In this document: positions 47,462 to 59,167 of the stretch, piece after piece
Numbering within the stretch: position 1 is the first letter of the stretch
How the letters are laid out: each line of letters starts with the position of its first letter
NCBI GenBank assembly: GCA_033398695.1
Contig: JAWKAU010000234.1
Coordinates: forward strand, 62,001 to 126,000
Direction of reading: 5' to 3'
DNA: 64,000 bases
Origin: Orobanche coerulescens
Taxonomy: Eukaryota > Streptophyta > Magnoliopsida > Lamiales > Orobanchaceae
The notes under the pieces: model-generated
Seen by the model: only the letters and a program-made list of their open reading frames with translations
Told to the model about the DNA's origin: nothing
Database searches by the model: none
Made by a program: the position numbers and the translations under genes

Positions 47462-48450
47462 ATGACTTCTGCCTCTGCATCGAAGAAAGTCGCTGGTCGA
47501 TCCACCAGACGCCTCATTCCATCTCAATCCGATCCACAGCCTATGATGGAGGGTAGCCGCCGCGGTCCGAGACTCTCGATCCCGCCCCCGAGGGATGGCC
47601 CAAGCCTCTCGCTCGATCAGTTCCAAACCGTGGAATAGATCGAAAAGGCCTTGGCCATCCTACAGGAGCGACGGAGAGCTTTCGATGCGCCGCCTGCTAT
47701 AACCCCCTCGGCCATCCGCCGCGTGACCAAACCGAAGTTCAAGGGGATACTGACCGAGCGATCGCCAGGAGGCTCCCATTCGCAAGAAGAGGCGCTCGCA
47801 AGCCGGGGCACCTCTGTTTTCAGCCGCCTAGGCAGCGACCTATCATGGCGACCGGGGCAGTCCGGCCCCAGCCACGAGACGACGGAGCTCGAGTCCATCA
47901 CCAGGAGTTCGGCGTATCCGACTCCCAGAAGGCAGGCCAGCCATCTGGCTCCTCCTCGCCAAAGAACCGAGGTCGGCAATAGCGGAGTCAGGAGATTGGT
48001 ACACGATCGCCTCGGCTCCCGTTCCAAAAGCCGAGCCACGAGCAACCAAGCTACTGCGACAGCCGCGATGCAACGCCAGCTCGACGACATGAAAGCGCTC
48101 CTAGAATCTGGGGCAGACGCCAAGAGAAAGATCGTCGGGCCGAGCGAGCCACTCGTGGTCCACATCGAGCTCGCCCCCATGCAGCGAAGGATCGCTCCTC
48201 CGCAAACACCTTTGTATGAGGGGAGATCGGACCCCGAAACTCACCTGAGCAAGTTTCGGATCTATATGACCGGGTGTAGGGCATCAGACGCGACCAGATG
48301 CCGAATGTTCCCACTGACGCTGTATGACCTTGCCCACAGGTGGTACGTCTCATTGCCGCCACAATCCGTCAATTCCTTTGATCAACTGGTGAATAACTTC
48401 ACAGCGTACTTCGCCGCCAAGGTCGCTCGGCCGGAAGGTCCCCATCGCAT
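47462..48450 (+). pseudogene. gag: F5 copy 1 gag, first part
   Basis: From ATG 47462 the frame matches the intact 409-residue gag of copy 2 (56882-58111). A TAG at 47636-47638 is a nonsense mutation. The conserved capsid segment (HLSKFRIYMTGC, LAHRWYVSLPP, FTAYFAAKVARPEG) is present. The frame is interrupted after 48450 by the F7 solo LTR and resumes at 50780; excluding the insertion and one TSD copy, the two parts total 1,230 bp, exactly the length in copy 2. Confidence 0.8.
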
Positions 48451-50774
48451 TGTAATACCCGGTTGTAATTCAGTCATTATCATTCAGTAAATTCATTCGG
48501 TGATTGTCACTCAGTAGATTTTCACTCATTTATAATCATTCATCAATCATGTTCATTCACCCGTGTTCACCGTTCGTTAAAACTTCGAGTTGTGTATCAT
48601 TATTGTTAATTGTTTCAACTTTCCTCATATGAGTTCGACTTTGTTAGATCACCATTAATTTTTGGTAACTCCAAAAATTCTAAATCTTTTGCGATATTAT
48701 AGAGCATCGAGTTAGCTTTCCAATGGTTCAAACGGTGAGTCAATCGGAGTCCGGACGAGAGAGTTATGGTCGTTTTAGCTCAACCGCTCACTTTTCAGTT
48801 GTTGGTCGATCACTGCCGAACGAACTCGGCCGTGTCGTCCGACACGGCCCGTGCCGTACTCGTCCGGAAAGTGCCGAAGTGTCTGCCTCAGGACCCGACC
48901 GTGTCGTCTGGCACGGCCGAGTCGAACCCTTCCGGATAAGCCGAGCGATCGCCGACACGCCCGACCGTGTCGCCCGCACGGCCGAGTCATGCCGAGTCCG
49001 CCGGACGGGTCATCGCTTGGAAGGCCCTCCGCGCAGCGACCGTGTCAAGTGACACGGTCGAGTCCTGTCGGCCAACCGCCGGGCCACCGGCGACACGACC
49101 GTGCCGATCGGCACGGGCCGTGTCCGGCAGGCAGTCAACTCCCTTAAATTCGTTTTTTTCAGCATTTCAGCCATTTTTTCCCCTTTTCTTCACCTTCAAC
49201 CGAGAGAGTAAGCTTGAGGGAGAGTTTTCTTCATCAATTATCATTTGAGTGTTTGATTTTCTTCATTTCCTTTCGATCGTGAAGCCCGGAAAATCAATCT
49301 AACACGTGTTCTTCGGATTAAAGTACTTGGATCTTCAAGAGGTAATTCCTTCAACACCTTGGACTTCGATTTTGTGTTGAGATATGATGTTTTGGACGTT
49401 ATAATCATGTTATATGAAGGGATATGTAAATGATTATGAGTTTATATAAGGATTATTCAAGAACACTTTGAATGTTGTGTTGGAATTAGGGGTTTTCGAT
49501 TAATTGATGTTGAAATCACGTTTTTAGATATTCATTTTGGATTATTGATCATTTGGAAGATGTTTGTTGGTTTGAAACACTTCTTGGGGGATTTGATATT
49601 GGTATATCGAGGTTTGATTGTAAACAATCGGAGTTTGGATACTACGTGTTTGATTTAATGCCTCTATGGACTTGGTTTAGTCGTACCGACGTTTTGAGTT
49701 CGTTATATTCGTGTTTGATTCGTATATTGAACGGATTGTTGGATATTGTATAATTCAAGGTTGTTCGAGCGACCGATATCTCAATTAGGACGTTGTTCGT
49801 GGAAGGATAATTGTCACCGGTATTGTGTAAGTTAATTCTTACTCGGTTAACAGGATATTCATACCTTTTGTTGTTGATCATTCATAATCATAACTCATTC
49901 ATCATTGTATTAATCATATTAAAACTTGTTATTGTCAATTAATCACTTCAGTCATAAGGAACGACGGTTCCAATCTTTTCGTTGAGCTATCATTCATTTC
50001 ATTATTACTCTCATCTCGGTGAGTCATTCTTGACTTTGTCAGATTATTATTTATTCATTGATATTCATTACGGTCATTCTCGTTCATATGACCTTCTGGG
50101 TTCATATTGCGTGGCCGGGTGTGGCTGTGTGGAATTTTTAGTCGGGCACGTTATGGCCATGTATAGGGAGTGATACATTGGACTGTGCACACGGGAAAGC
50201 GTTACACCGTGAGACTAATTAGGTACAAGGACGGGTGTGTCCGGTCATTCGCCTTGTACACTCGCACGCAACACTACGGGCGTTTATGATACTCCTCTTG
50301 GCGTAATTCGTAACTAAGGATATTTCATAACTTCATTAAATCTTGATTGTGTATTTTTCAACCCTTGAGGATTGTTGTTCTTTGTAACTGACCCCGTTTG
50401 GGGATTTTGTTTTTCAGGTCATGGCAAGGCAAACGCACGGGAATAGCATGTTGATGTCGAGGAGTCCTAGTGATACTAGTAGGGGGCCCCAAATCCTTTC
50501 AGTCATTCCTATTGATGTCATTTATTTTCCGCTGCAGATTTTCACTTGGTTATTCCGTTTCATTCAGTGTTGTGTATTTTATCTTCATATAAAATATACA
50601 TGTATTCTATATTATCCTGGGTGTGTTGTATGAAACTCCTCATCGGAGTAATTAATGTTGTAATGTGGTTCGGTACTACATTCACCCTGTGTAATTCATT
50701 CATTTTCATCCGCCTGGTGGGTCCCAGTCGGGGGTCCACGGCACTGTAATATCCGCCTAGTTTGGGGTGTTACA
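48451..50774 (+). repeat. F7 solo LTR inside F5 gag
   Basis: 2,324 bp, TGTAATACCCGG to GGGGTGTTACA, with perfect target duplications CGCAT (48446-48450 and 50775-50779). The first 60 bp are close to the F3 LTR, but U3 carries CCGTGTC/GACACGG palindromes (48818-49125) like F2. U5 carries an ACCCC/GGGG hairpin (about 50388-50404) and the terminal inverted repeat 50745-50774. No internal region, so it is a recombination-derived solo LTR. Confidence 0.9.
48818..49125. repeat. U3 array of CCGTGTC/GACACGG palindromes (F7)
   Basis: At least five copies, for example near 48832, 48899, 48963, 49039 and 49095, with GAGTC spacers. It is the same word as in the F2 LTR. Confidence 0.75.
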
Positions 50775-50779
50775 CGCAT

Positions 50780-51020
50780 GATGCAAATCAGGCAAGAGGA
50801 AGAAGAGTCCGACGCAGACTACATCGACTGGGTAGACGAGATCATCCTCAACGGCGAGCCCGTAAGTGATGAGATCGCCCTCTACTCGGTCCTAGGGGGA
50901 TTCCATGGCCTTTCGCCTATGTTCAGGCATCTTACGAAGGACCTTCCCCCGACCTACGCGAGTTTCCGCGCTAAAGCCGTAGACTTTCTGGCCAGGCAAA
51001 GGTTACTTCATAACCTATAA
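50780..51020 (+). pseudogene. gag: F5 copy 1 gag, last part
   Basis: It continues the gag frame after the F7 insertion (MMQIRQEEEESDADYIDWVD onward) and ends with a stop after RQRLLHNL. No zinc knuckle is reached, in contrast to F4, where gag continues. Confidence 0.8.
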
Positions 51021-51911
51021 GCAACGCGATCGGTAGCCGAACGACAATCACCAGTCTTCCAACCCGATCGCCGTTATCAAGCAACATCACCAAAACTGGA
51101 GGACTCGCTCGCCATCTACAGTTCATCATCTAACATGTTGGACTAAGGGACGAGATCGCCTCCCCCACACAACGTACACCGTCGAAGGTCGGCATTTAAC
51201 ATGACGATCCGAGGTGAAAGAGTGTATCCATGGTCCTGGTGGTCGATGGAACCGACTGCTTAGGCCATGCAAGGTTCCTTTGGGCTGAGATCGCTCGCCC
51301 TTCGTTTAAATACGAGGCGGGCGTAGTCGAAGGACCCTCCAAGCAAATCAGTGGACATGATCGCCCGCCCTCAAAGGCTCATCATCTAACATGGTGAACC
51401 CGGACAACGCGACGCGTCACTACCCCCGTCTCAATGTATACCGTCGAGGATTGCAATCTAACATGACGATCCGAGGTAGAAAAGAGCTAACTAGCCGCGG
51501 ACGTGGAGTCGATTAATCCGACGACGCCCCGCGCAAGGACTTCTCCAGACCAAGACCGCACGCCCTTCGTTTAAATACGAGGCGAGGCGCAGCCTAATGG
51601 AGGACCCTCAAAATAAAATGAGTCACGAGACAGACAATGTCGCTCGCGCACAAGACATGGTCATGGAGTCGGTCCATCGAACTCCACGACTGTGCACGGT
51701 TCCTCATCGACGAAACAATCAGCTTTCTACGAGGGATCAGCCAAAATTGTTTATTGCAGGTACAAGACCGAAGATAGCTAGCCAATCGACCAGATCGCCC
51801 AAGTCCGAAACCAAAGTCCGCACGACGGATCGCCCGTCCTTGTCCTCAACGATCGCCAGCAAGAACCACCTCACCCCATGTCTTCAACATTGGAGCAAGC
51901 TGGGGGGAAAT
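51021..51911 (+). other. F5 copy 1 spacer and polypurine tract
   Basis: No gene is seen. Two related modules with AAGGGCGAGCGATC-type cores in inverse orientation to F4 occur at about 51070-51620. The tract AGCTGGGGGGAAAT precedes the 3' LTR. Confidence 0.6.
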
Positions 51912-52860
51912 TGTTGTGTCGAGATTTATACGTCTCAACAGGCGATCGCCTCAGAGACCGAGCGACCGAGCCAGAATCCAGCATCCAAGGCAGATTGGCC
52001 GACCGAAGGTCCCAGGACAAGTCCCGGTGTCGAGCGATCGACATCTAAGTCGATCATCTCTCGGCACTTGGCGATCGACCCCCTAATGACCGTCAAATGA
52101 CGACCGCCTCATGCCACGCGAAGCCATCGCCCGTCCAGTCGGCGAAGGCCGAAGCTCGAAGCAAGGACCCATGTGCAGATCCGAAAAAGACGCCGCAAGA
52201 CATGGATCGTTGACCACAGCCTGTCAGCATCTTCTCACCAACCGACAGACCCGCCGAAAGTTGTATAGTGGGACCGCCCGTGACAGCAACTCAAGACGCG
52301 TTCCGGCTCCTCATTGGACTGCACGGATGGCTGCCAGCAATAGCCGCGGACTTTAAAGCAGACAGCCCATGTGACATAAAGACGATCGCCCCTTATTATA
52401 TTACATGAAAGGTGATCGCCCGTCAGTAAACAGAGCATCTCAGCTCCTATAAATAGAAGGCTGCCTGCACTTGGACAGCTCTCGGAATTTTCTCTCTGCT
52501 TCTGGACAAGCTCAACTCATAACTTGGCTTTCTTACTCTTGGCAACAGCTATCTCTCGGCCTTTCTTCTCTCTCTGCACCTCTTACACGAAAGACGGTCG
52601 GCAGAGACGAAACACGCAGAGCTTCGCTCAAGATCTAGATAAATAGGATCTTTTACACTCATTTTAATCGCATTCTTACATTAATACTTGTATCCCCGAA
52701 TATTTGTATTAATAACATCTCGCGAGAGCATTCAAGCCCGGGCCTAACAAACCCGGCAAATCTTGTGTTATTTCCATTCCCTCGGACGTGCTCTCGCAAT
52801 TTGCTATTGCTCGACCATTCCAGCAATATCTATCTTCGGATAATATTTTGGGCAACAACA
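51912..52860 (+). repeat. F5 copy 1 3' LTR
   Basis: 949 bp, nearly identical to the 5' LTR, with few substitutions. Ends TGTTGTGTCGAG and GGGCAACAACA. The high identity suggests a young insertion. Confidence 0.9.
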
Positions 52861-52865
52861 CGGGG

Positions 52866-54643
52866 AAGGCCTCCGAGGTTCCCACCTCCAGACTGAAGCA
52901 TATTAATCCGGATGCCAGGGTTGATCGGTGGGATCAATTCATCAGAGTACTCCGGCTCATTCTGTTCGATCCTTGCGACCGGATTAGAAGGGATTCCATC
53001 GTTCTATCGGCGCTCGTGCCCCTTAGTCATCTCTGCTCGGGGCTCGGGCTTAGTGACCAAGTTATCCAATTTGCCTTCCTCAAACAGTTGCCAGAGTTGT
53101 CTGAGGAGGTCGCGGCACTGGCTGGTGTTGTAGCCGGGACTTTTGTGGTAGGCGCAGAATTTGCTGCGGTCTAGATGACCGTTGTCCCTTATCGGCTTTG
53201 GTTTGTTGAGCTACTCGCGCCTCTTGATGGCGTTAAAGATGTGGACCGGAGATATATTGAGGTTGCGGAGGAGGTGAACCTCCACATCCTCGAAGGCTTT
53301 GAATTCACCAGGCGGCTTTGTGACCGCTTTCTGGGCTTGGCGACCGCCTTCTTCTGGATCTGGGACTACGCCTTCCCTTCTCCGGTAGATCCTTCGCCTA
53401 AGCGGAGGGTGAGCATCCTCTGCCTAGCCAGGAAATCGGCGGCCCTGACGTGGAATATCGGGTAGGTCGGGGGGATGTTCTTCGTAAGATGCCTGAACAT
53501 GGGCGAATGGCCATGGAATCCCCCTAGGGCCGAGTAGAGAGCGAGCTCATTGCTAATGGGCTCGCCGGTGAGGACTACTTCGTCCACCCGGTCGATGTAT
53601 TCTTCATCGGGCTCGTCCTTCCCCTGCCTGATCTTCATCATGTGGTGGGGGCCTTCTGGCCGAGCGACTTTGGCAGCGAAATGCGACGTGAAGTCGTTCG
53701 CCAGTCTCTCAAAGCAATTGTTCGAGCGCGGTGGCAGTGAGATGTACCACCTATGGGCGAGGTCGCCCAATGTCAATAGGAATATTCGGCACTTCATCGC
53801 GTCCGATGCTCCACATCTGGTCATGTAAATCCGGAACTTGCTTAAATGGGTCTCAGGATCCGATCTCGCCTCATATAGGGGTGTTTGAGGGGGAGCGATC
53901 GTTGGTTGAACTGGGGCGAGATCGATCTGGACCGCGAGTGGCTCACTCGGTCCCACGATCGATCTCTTGGTGCCTGCCCCAGTTTCTAGGAGCGCCTTCA
54001 TTTCGTCGAGCTAGCACTGCATGGCGGCCATCGCCGTAGCCTGACTGCTCGCTGATTGGCTCCCGGAGCGTGATCCAAGGCAATCATGTACTGATCCCCT
54101 GGACCCAGGGTAGATGATGAGTTCTCAGCCACCGGGCTCAGTTCTTGGGCGAGCGGGGGCCCGTCGGCCGGCTTGTCTTCTGGGAGTCGGATATGCCGAA
54201 CTCCTGGTGATGGATTCGGACTCCGATGCCTCCCGGCTGGGGCCTGAACGCCCAGGTCTCCATGAGGGATCACTCTCTAGGCGGCTAAAGACGGAGTCGT
54301 CCCCCCTTACGAGAGCCTTTTCCTGCGGCTCGGGGCTTTCTGTCGATTTCTCAACATATATCCCCTTGAGCTTCTGCTTGTCTACTCGGCGGATGGCTGA
54401 CGGAGTAATGGTGGGCGAGTCGCATGCCCTCCGTCGCTCCCTGAGGATGGCTATAGCCTCCTCAATCTGCTCCGCGGTCTGGAACTGATCGAGTGAGAGG
54501 CTGGGACCGTCCCTCGGGGGCGGGAGTGAGAGTCTTGCGTCACCGTGGTCACCTTCCGCCGTAGGCTGGGATTCGGTCTGGGCCAGAATGAGATGTCCGG
54601 CAGATCGCAGGGTGGCTCTTTTGGAGGTCGTGGCAGATGTCAT
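52866..54643 (-). pseudogene. gag: F4 gag
   Basis: From ATG 54643 the minus strand encodes a gag related along its length to F5 gag. It includes a low-complexity N-terminus with PPPRDGPSLSLDQFQT, then the capsid core (HLSKFRIYMTRC, LAHRWYISLPPRS). Stops at 54125-54127 and about 54010 and a frame change after 53366 break it. Beyond where F5 gag ends, it continues to a zinc-finger-like motif FCAYHKSPGYNTSQC (about 53110-53160). The F5 insertion separates it from the protease. Confidence 0.8.
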
Positions 54644-54756
54644 GTTTCTGAAAGTTTTCTTTGAAGAGTAGTGAGTGTCTCTTCAAGTATATGCCCCGGA
54701 GAACGGTGAGTGTTCTTCGAGACGGTAGGAATAAAAATGAAGGTTTAGATGCCCCT

Positions 54757-54771
54757 CCTGCTAGCGCCAAT
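54757..54771 (-). other. F4 primer-binding site
   Basis: On the minus strand it reads ATTGGCGCTAGCAGG directly after the LTR end GTAACAACA. F5 copies have ATTGGCGCTAGAGG and ATTGGCGCTAGAAG at the same place. The primer tRNA was not identified; it is not the initiator-Met type used by F1 and F3. Confidence 0.6.
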
Positions 54772-55069
54772 TGTTGTTACCCAAAATATTATCCGGAGAT
54801 GATATTTCTGGAAAGGTCGAGTAACAAACAAATGCCAGAACACTTCCGTGGGAAAATAAATAACACAAGATTTGTCGGGGTTGTTAATCCCGGGCTTGAA
54901 TGCTCTCGCGAGATGTTATTAATATAGATACTTTAGAGTACAAATATTAATGTTAGAATCTATTACAATGAGTGTAAAGACTTCTAGTTATCTTATCTGT
55001 AGAGCGTGAAGATTACCGGAAGAACCAGATATGAAGCTCTGTGTGTTCTTCCTTTAGATGTTCTATATG
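54772..55069 (-). repeat. F4 5' LTR, piece 1
   Basis: This matches 26056-26360 of the 3' LTR. It is interrupted by F5 copy 2 after ATATG (55065-55069). The LTR continues at 59168-59768 and 62143-62167; the three pieces total 924 bp against 926 bp for the 3' LTR. Confidence 0.9.
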
Positions 55070-55991
55070 TGTTGTTGCCCGAAATATTATCCGAAGATAG
55101 ATATTGCCGGAATGGTCGAGCAACAGCAATTTGCGAGAGCACGTCCGTGGGGGTGTGAATAACACAAGATTTGCCGAGTTTGTTAGGCCCGTGCTTAAAT
55201 GCTCTCGCGAGATGTTATTAATACAAATATTCGGGGATACAAGTATTAATGTATGAATGCGATTACAATGAGTGTAAAAGATCCTATTTATCTAGCTCTT
55301 GAGCGAAGCTCTGCGTGTTTCGTCTCTACCGACCGTCTTTCGGGTAAGAGGTGCTGAGAGAGAAGAAAGGCCGAGATATAGTTGTTGCCAAGAGTAAGAA
55401 AGCCAAGTTGCGAGATGAATCAGAGAGAGTCCCAGAGTTTTCCAAGTGCAGGCAGCCTTCTATTTATAGGTGCTGAGATGCTCTGTTTGTTGACAGGCGA
55501 TCGCCTTTCATGTAGTATAATAAGGGGCGATCGTCTTTATGTCACATGGGCTGCTTGACTTAAAGCCTGTGGCTGCTGCTGGTAGCCAGCTGTGCGGTCC
55601 AATGAGGAGCCAGCACGCGTCCTGAGTTGCTGTCACGGGCGGTCCCACTGTACAACTTTCGGCGGGTCTGTCGGTTGGTGAAAAGATGCTGACAGGCTGG
55701 GGTCAACGATCCATGTGCTGCGGCGCCTTTTCCGGATCTGCATGTGGGACTCTATCCCGAGCTTAGGCCTTTGCTGACTGGACGACTGATGGCTTCGTGT
55801 GGCTAGAGGCTGTCATCATTTGGTCGGTCACCAGGGGTCGATCGCCAAGTACCGAGAGACGATCGCCTTAGATGTCGATCGCCGCACCGGACTTGTCCTG
55901 ACCTTGGCCGCCAATCTGCCTGGCTGGACTGCCTGGCCGCCCGGGCCTCTGAGGTGATCGCCTGTTGAGACGTATAAATCTCGACACAACA
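55070..55991 (-). repeat. F5 copy 2 3' LTR
   Basis: 922 bp, TGTTGTTGCCCG to TCGACACAACA. GCGATCGCC-type palindromes and a CTATTTATAGG promoter (TATAAATAG on the minus strand, near 55464) are present. It is close to 58240-59162. Confidence 0.9.
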
Positions 55992-56881
55992 ATTGCCCCC
56001 CAGCTTGCTCCGATGTTGAAGACATGGGGTGAGGTGGTTCTTGCTGGCGATCGTGTAGGATGAAGACGGGCAATCCGTTGAGCGGACTTTAGTTTCGGAC
56101 TTGGGCGATCTGGTCGATTGGCTATCTATCTTCGGTCTTGTTCCTGCAATAAAAAATTTTGCCAATCCCTCGTAGAAACTTGATAGTTTCGTCGCTGAGG
56201 AACCGTGCACAGTCGCGGAGTTCGATGGACCGACTCCATGACCATGTCTTGTGCGCGAGCGATATTGTCTGTCTCGTGACTCATTTTATTGTGAGGGTCC
56301 TCTGTTAGGCTGCGCCTCTCCTCGTATTTAAACGAAGGGCGTGCGGTCTTGGTCTAGAGGAGTCCTTGCGCGGGGTGTCGTCGGATTAATCAACTCCACT
56401 TCCGCGGCTTGTTAGCTCTGCATCCACCTCGGCCCGCCATGAAGATGGCGACCCTCGACGGTGTACGTTGAGACGGGGGTAGTGACGCGTCCCATTGTCC
56501 GGGTTCACCATGTTAGATGATGAACCTTTGAGGGCGGGCGATCGTGTCCATTGATTGATTTGGAGGGTCCTTCGACTACGCCCGCCTCGTATTTAAATGA
56601 AGGGCGAGCGATCTCAGCCCAAAGGAACCTTGCATGGCCTAAGCAGTCGATTCCATCGACCACCAGGACCATGGCTGCACTCTTCCACCTCAGATCGTCA
56701 TGTCAAATGCCGACCTTCGACGGTGTACGTTGTGCGGGGGAGGTGATCTCGTGCCTTAGTCCAACATGTTAGATGATGAACTGTATATGGAGAGCGAGTC
56801 CTCCAGTTCTGGTGATGTTGCTTGATTCTGACGATCGGGTTGGAAGACTGATGATCGTCTTTCGGTTGCCGATCGCGTTGC
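55992..56881 (-). other. F5 copy 2 spacer
   Basis: No gene is seen on the minus strand. Two tandem modules of about 250 bp (about 56290-56540 and 56541-56790) match the F4 spacer. A plus-strand ORF at 56551-56772 shares EGPS.TPASYLNEGRAI with 40202-40444 of F4; this is probably repeat sequence open by chance. Confidence 0.55.
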
Positions 56882-58111
56882 TCATAGGTTATAAAGTAAC
56901 CTTTGCCTGGCCAAAAAGTCTGCGGCCTTGGCGCGGAAGATCGCGTAGGTCGGGGGGAGGTCCTTCGTAAGATGCCTGAACATAGGCGAAAGACCATGGA
57001 ATCCCCCTAGGACCGAGTAGAGGGCGATCTCGTCGCTTATGGGCTCGCCGTTGAGTATGATCTTGTCTACCCGATCGATGTAGTCTGCGTCGGACTCTTC
57101 TTCTCCCTGCCTGATTTGCATCATGCGATGAGGACCTTCCGGCCGAGCGACCTTGGCGGCGAAGTAAGCTGTGAAGCTATTCGCCAGTTGGTCAAAGGAA
57201 TTGACGGATCGTGACGGTAATGAGATGCACCATCTGTGGGCCAGGTCGCCCAGCGTTAATGGGAACATTCGACACTTCGTCGCATCTGATGCCTCGCATC
57301 CGGTCATGTAAATCCAGAATTTGCTCAAATGGGTTTCGGGATCCGACCTCCCCTCGTACACAGGTGTTTTGGGAGGAGCGATCCTGCGTTGCACGGGAGC
57401 GAGCTCGATGTGGACCGCGAGTGGCTCGCTCGGCCCCGCGATCTTTCTCTTGGCGCCTGCCCCAGATTCCAGGAGCGTCTTCATGTCGTCGAGCTGGCGT
57501 TGCATCGCGGCCATCACTGTAGCTTGGTCGCTCGTGGCTCGGCTTCCGGAGCGGGAGCTAAGGCGATCTTGTACCGATTTCCTGACTCCGCGGTCGCCCA
57601 CCTCGGTTCTTTGGAGAGGAGGAGCCATATGGATAGCCTGCCTTGTGGGAGCCAGATACGCCAAACTCCTGGTGACGGACTCGAGCTCCGTCGACTCGTG
57701 GCTGGGGCCGAACTGCCCCGGTCGCCATGACGGGTCGCTACCTAGGCGGCTGAAAACAGAGGTGCCCCGGCTGGCGAGCGCCTCTTCTTGCGAATGGGAA
57801 CCTCCTGGCGATCGCTCGGTCAGTATCCCCTTGAACTTCCATTTGGCCACGTGGCAAATGGCCGAGGGGGTTATAGCAGGCGGCAGGTCGAGAGCTCTCC
57901 GTCGCTCCCGTAGGGTGGCCAGGGCTCCTTCGATCTGTTCCGATGTTTGGAACTGGTCGAGCGAGAGGCTTGGGCCGTCCCTCGGGGGCGGGATCGAGAG
58001 TCTCGGACCGCGGCGGCTACCCTCCGCCATAGGCTGTGGCTCGGATTGAGACGGAATGAGGCGTCTGGTGGATCGGCCAGCGGCTTTCTCCGATGCAGAG
58101 GCAGGAGTCAT
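56882..58111 (-). CDS. gag: F5 Gag (intact, no zinc knuckle)
   Basis: A 409-codon ORF with no breaks. Residues 1-150 are low-complexity, rich in S, P and R, with PPPRDGPSLSLDQFQT. Residues about 230-400 form the gag capsid core: HLSKFWIYMTGC, FPLTLGDLAHRW, FTAYFAAKVARPEGPHRMMQI and LPPTYAIFRAKAADFLARQR. It stops right after the capsid domain, before the zinc-finger part that the F4 gag keeps. RNA binding would therefore rely on basic residues or on a partner Gag. It probably assembles with proteins of an F4-like element; that is inference. Confidence 0.85.
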   Translation of the reverse strand: MTPASASEKAAGRSTRRLIPSQSEPQPMAEGSRRGPRLSIPPPRDGPSLSLDQFQTSEQIEGALATLRERRRALDLPPAITPSAICHVAKWKFKGILTERSPGGSHSQEEALASRGTSVFSRLGSDPSWRPGQFGPSHESTELESVTRSLAYLAPTRQAIHMAPPLQRTEVGDRGVRKSVQDRLSSRSGSRATSDQATVMAAMQRQLDDMKTLLESGAGAKRKIAGPSEPLAVHIELAPVQRRIAPPKTPVYEGRSDPETHLSKFWIYMTGCEASDATKCRMFPLTLGDLAHRWCISLPSRSVNSFDQLANSFTAYFAAKVARPEGPHRMMQIRQGEEESDADYIDRVDKIILNGEPISDEIALYSVLGGFHGLSPMFRHLTKDLPPTYAIFRAKAADFLARQRLLYNL

Positions 58112-58239
58112 GATTCTGAAAGCTTTCTCTGAAGAACAATGAGTGTTTCTTTAGGTATATGCCCCGGAGAACAGTGAGTGTTCTTCGAGACGGTAGGAAT
58201 AAAAATGAGGGTTAGATCGCCCTTCTTCTAGCGCCAATT

Positions 58240-59162
58240 GTTGTTGCCCGAAATATTATCCAAAGATAGATATTGCTGGAATGGTCAAGCAACAGCAATT
58301 TGCGAGATCACGTCCGTAGGGGTGCGAATAACACAAGATTTGCCGGGTTTGTTAGGCCCGGGCTTGAATGCTCTCGCGAGATGTTATTAATACAAATATT
58401 CGGGGATACAAGTATTAATGTATGAATGCGATTACAATGAGTGTAAAAGATCCTATTTATCTAGCTCTTAAGCGAAGCTCTGCGTGTTTCGTCTCTGCCG
58501 ACCGTCTTTTGGGTAAGAGGTGCTGAGAGAGAAGAAAGGTCGAGAGATAGTTGTTTCCAAGAGTAAGAAAGCCAAGTTGCGAGATGAATCAGAGAGAGTC
58601 CCAGAGTTTTCCAAGTGCAGGCAGCCTTCTATTTATAGGAGCTGAGATGCTCTGTTTGTTGACAGGCGATCGCCTTTCATGTAGTATAATAAGGGTCGAT
58701 TATCTTTATGTCACATGGGCCGCCGCTTTAAAGCTCGCGGCCGCTGGCACCAGGCGGTTCAATGAGGAGCCAAGACGCGCCCCGAAAGTTGCCACGGCGG
58801 TCCCATTGTACAACTTTCGGCGGGTCTGTCGGTTGGTGAAAAGATGCTGACAGACTGGGGTCAACGATCCATGTGCTGCGGCGCCTTTTCCGGATCTGCA
58901 TGTGGGACTCTGTCCCGAGCTTAGGCCTTTTCCGACTGGACGATCGATGGCTTCGCGTGGCGAGAGGCGGTCGTCATTTGGTCGGTCACCAGGGGTCGAT
59001 CGCCAAGTACCGAGAGACGATCGCCTTAGATGTCGATCGCTTGTCACCGGGACTTGTCCTGGGACCTTCGGTCGGCCAATCTGCCTGGGCTGCTGGACTC
59101 TGGCTCGGTCGCCCGGTCTCTGAGGTGATCGCCTGTTGAGACGTATAAATATCGACACAACA
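58240..59162 (-). repeat. F5 copy 2 5' LTR
   Basis: 923 bp, TGTTGTTGCCCG to TCGACACAACA. A segment near 58725-58790 is shorter and more diverged than in the 3' LTR (a GC-rich change around CCGCTTTAAAGC). Confidence 0.9.
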
Positions 59163-59167
59163 ATATG

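Larger units (their letters stand above)
46385..52860 (+). mobile_element. F5 copy 1: gag-only element (TR-GAG type)
   Basis: A complete element with perfect target duplications CGGGG (46380-46384 and 52861-52865). 5' LTR 46385-47334, primer-binding site 47335-47350, gag, spacer, polypurine tract 51896-51911, 3' LTR 51912-52860. Without the nested F7 solo LTR it is about 4.15 kb. It has no protease, RT, integrase or antisense gene. Gag, spacer modules and LTR ends are related to F4. Confidence 0.9.
55070..59162 (-). mobile_element. F5 copy 2: gag-only element, intact structure
   Basis: A complete 4.09-kb element with perfect target duplications ATATG (55065-55069 and 59163-59167). 3' LTR 55070-55991, polypurine tract 55992-56006, spacer, gag 58111-56882, primer-binding site 58225-58239, 5' LTR 58240-59162. 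All parts seem intact, so it could still move if proteins are supplied in trans. Confidence 0.9.

Noticed and set aside
47617..48180. Minus-strand ORF of 187 codons over F5 gag
   Set aside because: It is a shadow of gag. The true frame is plus-strand and matches the intact copy at 56882-58111.
57321..58049. 242-codon plus-strand ORF
   Set aside because: It is antisense to the intact F5 gag and is explained by GC-rich codon use; no independent evidence supports it.
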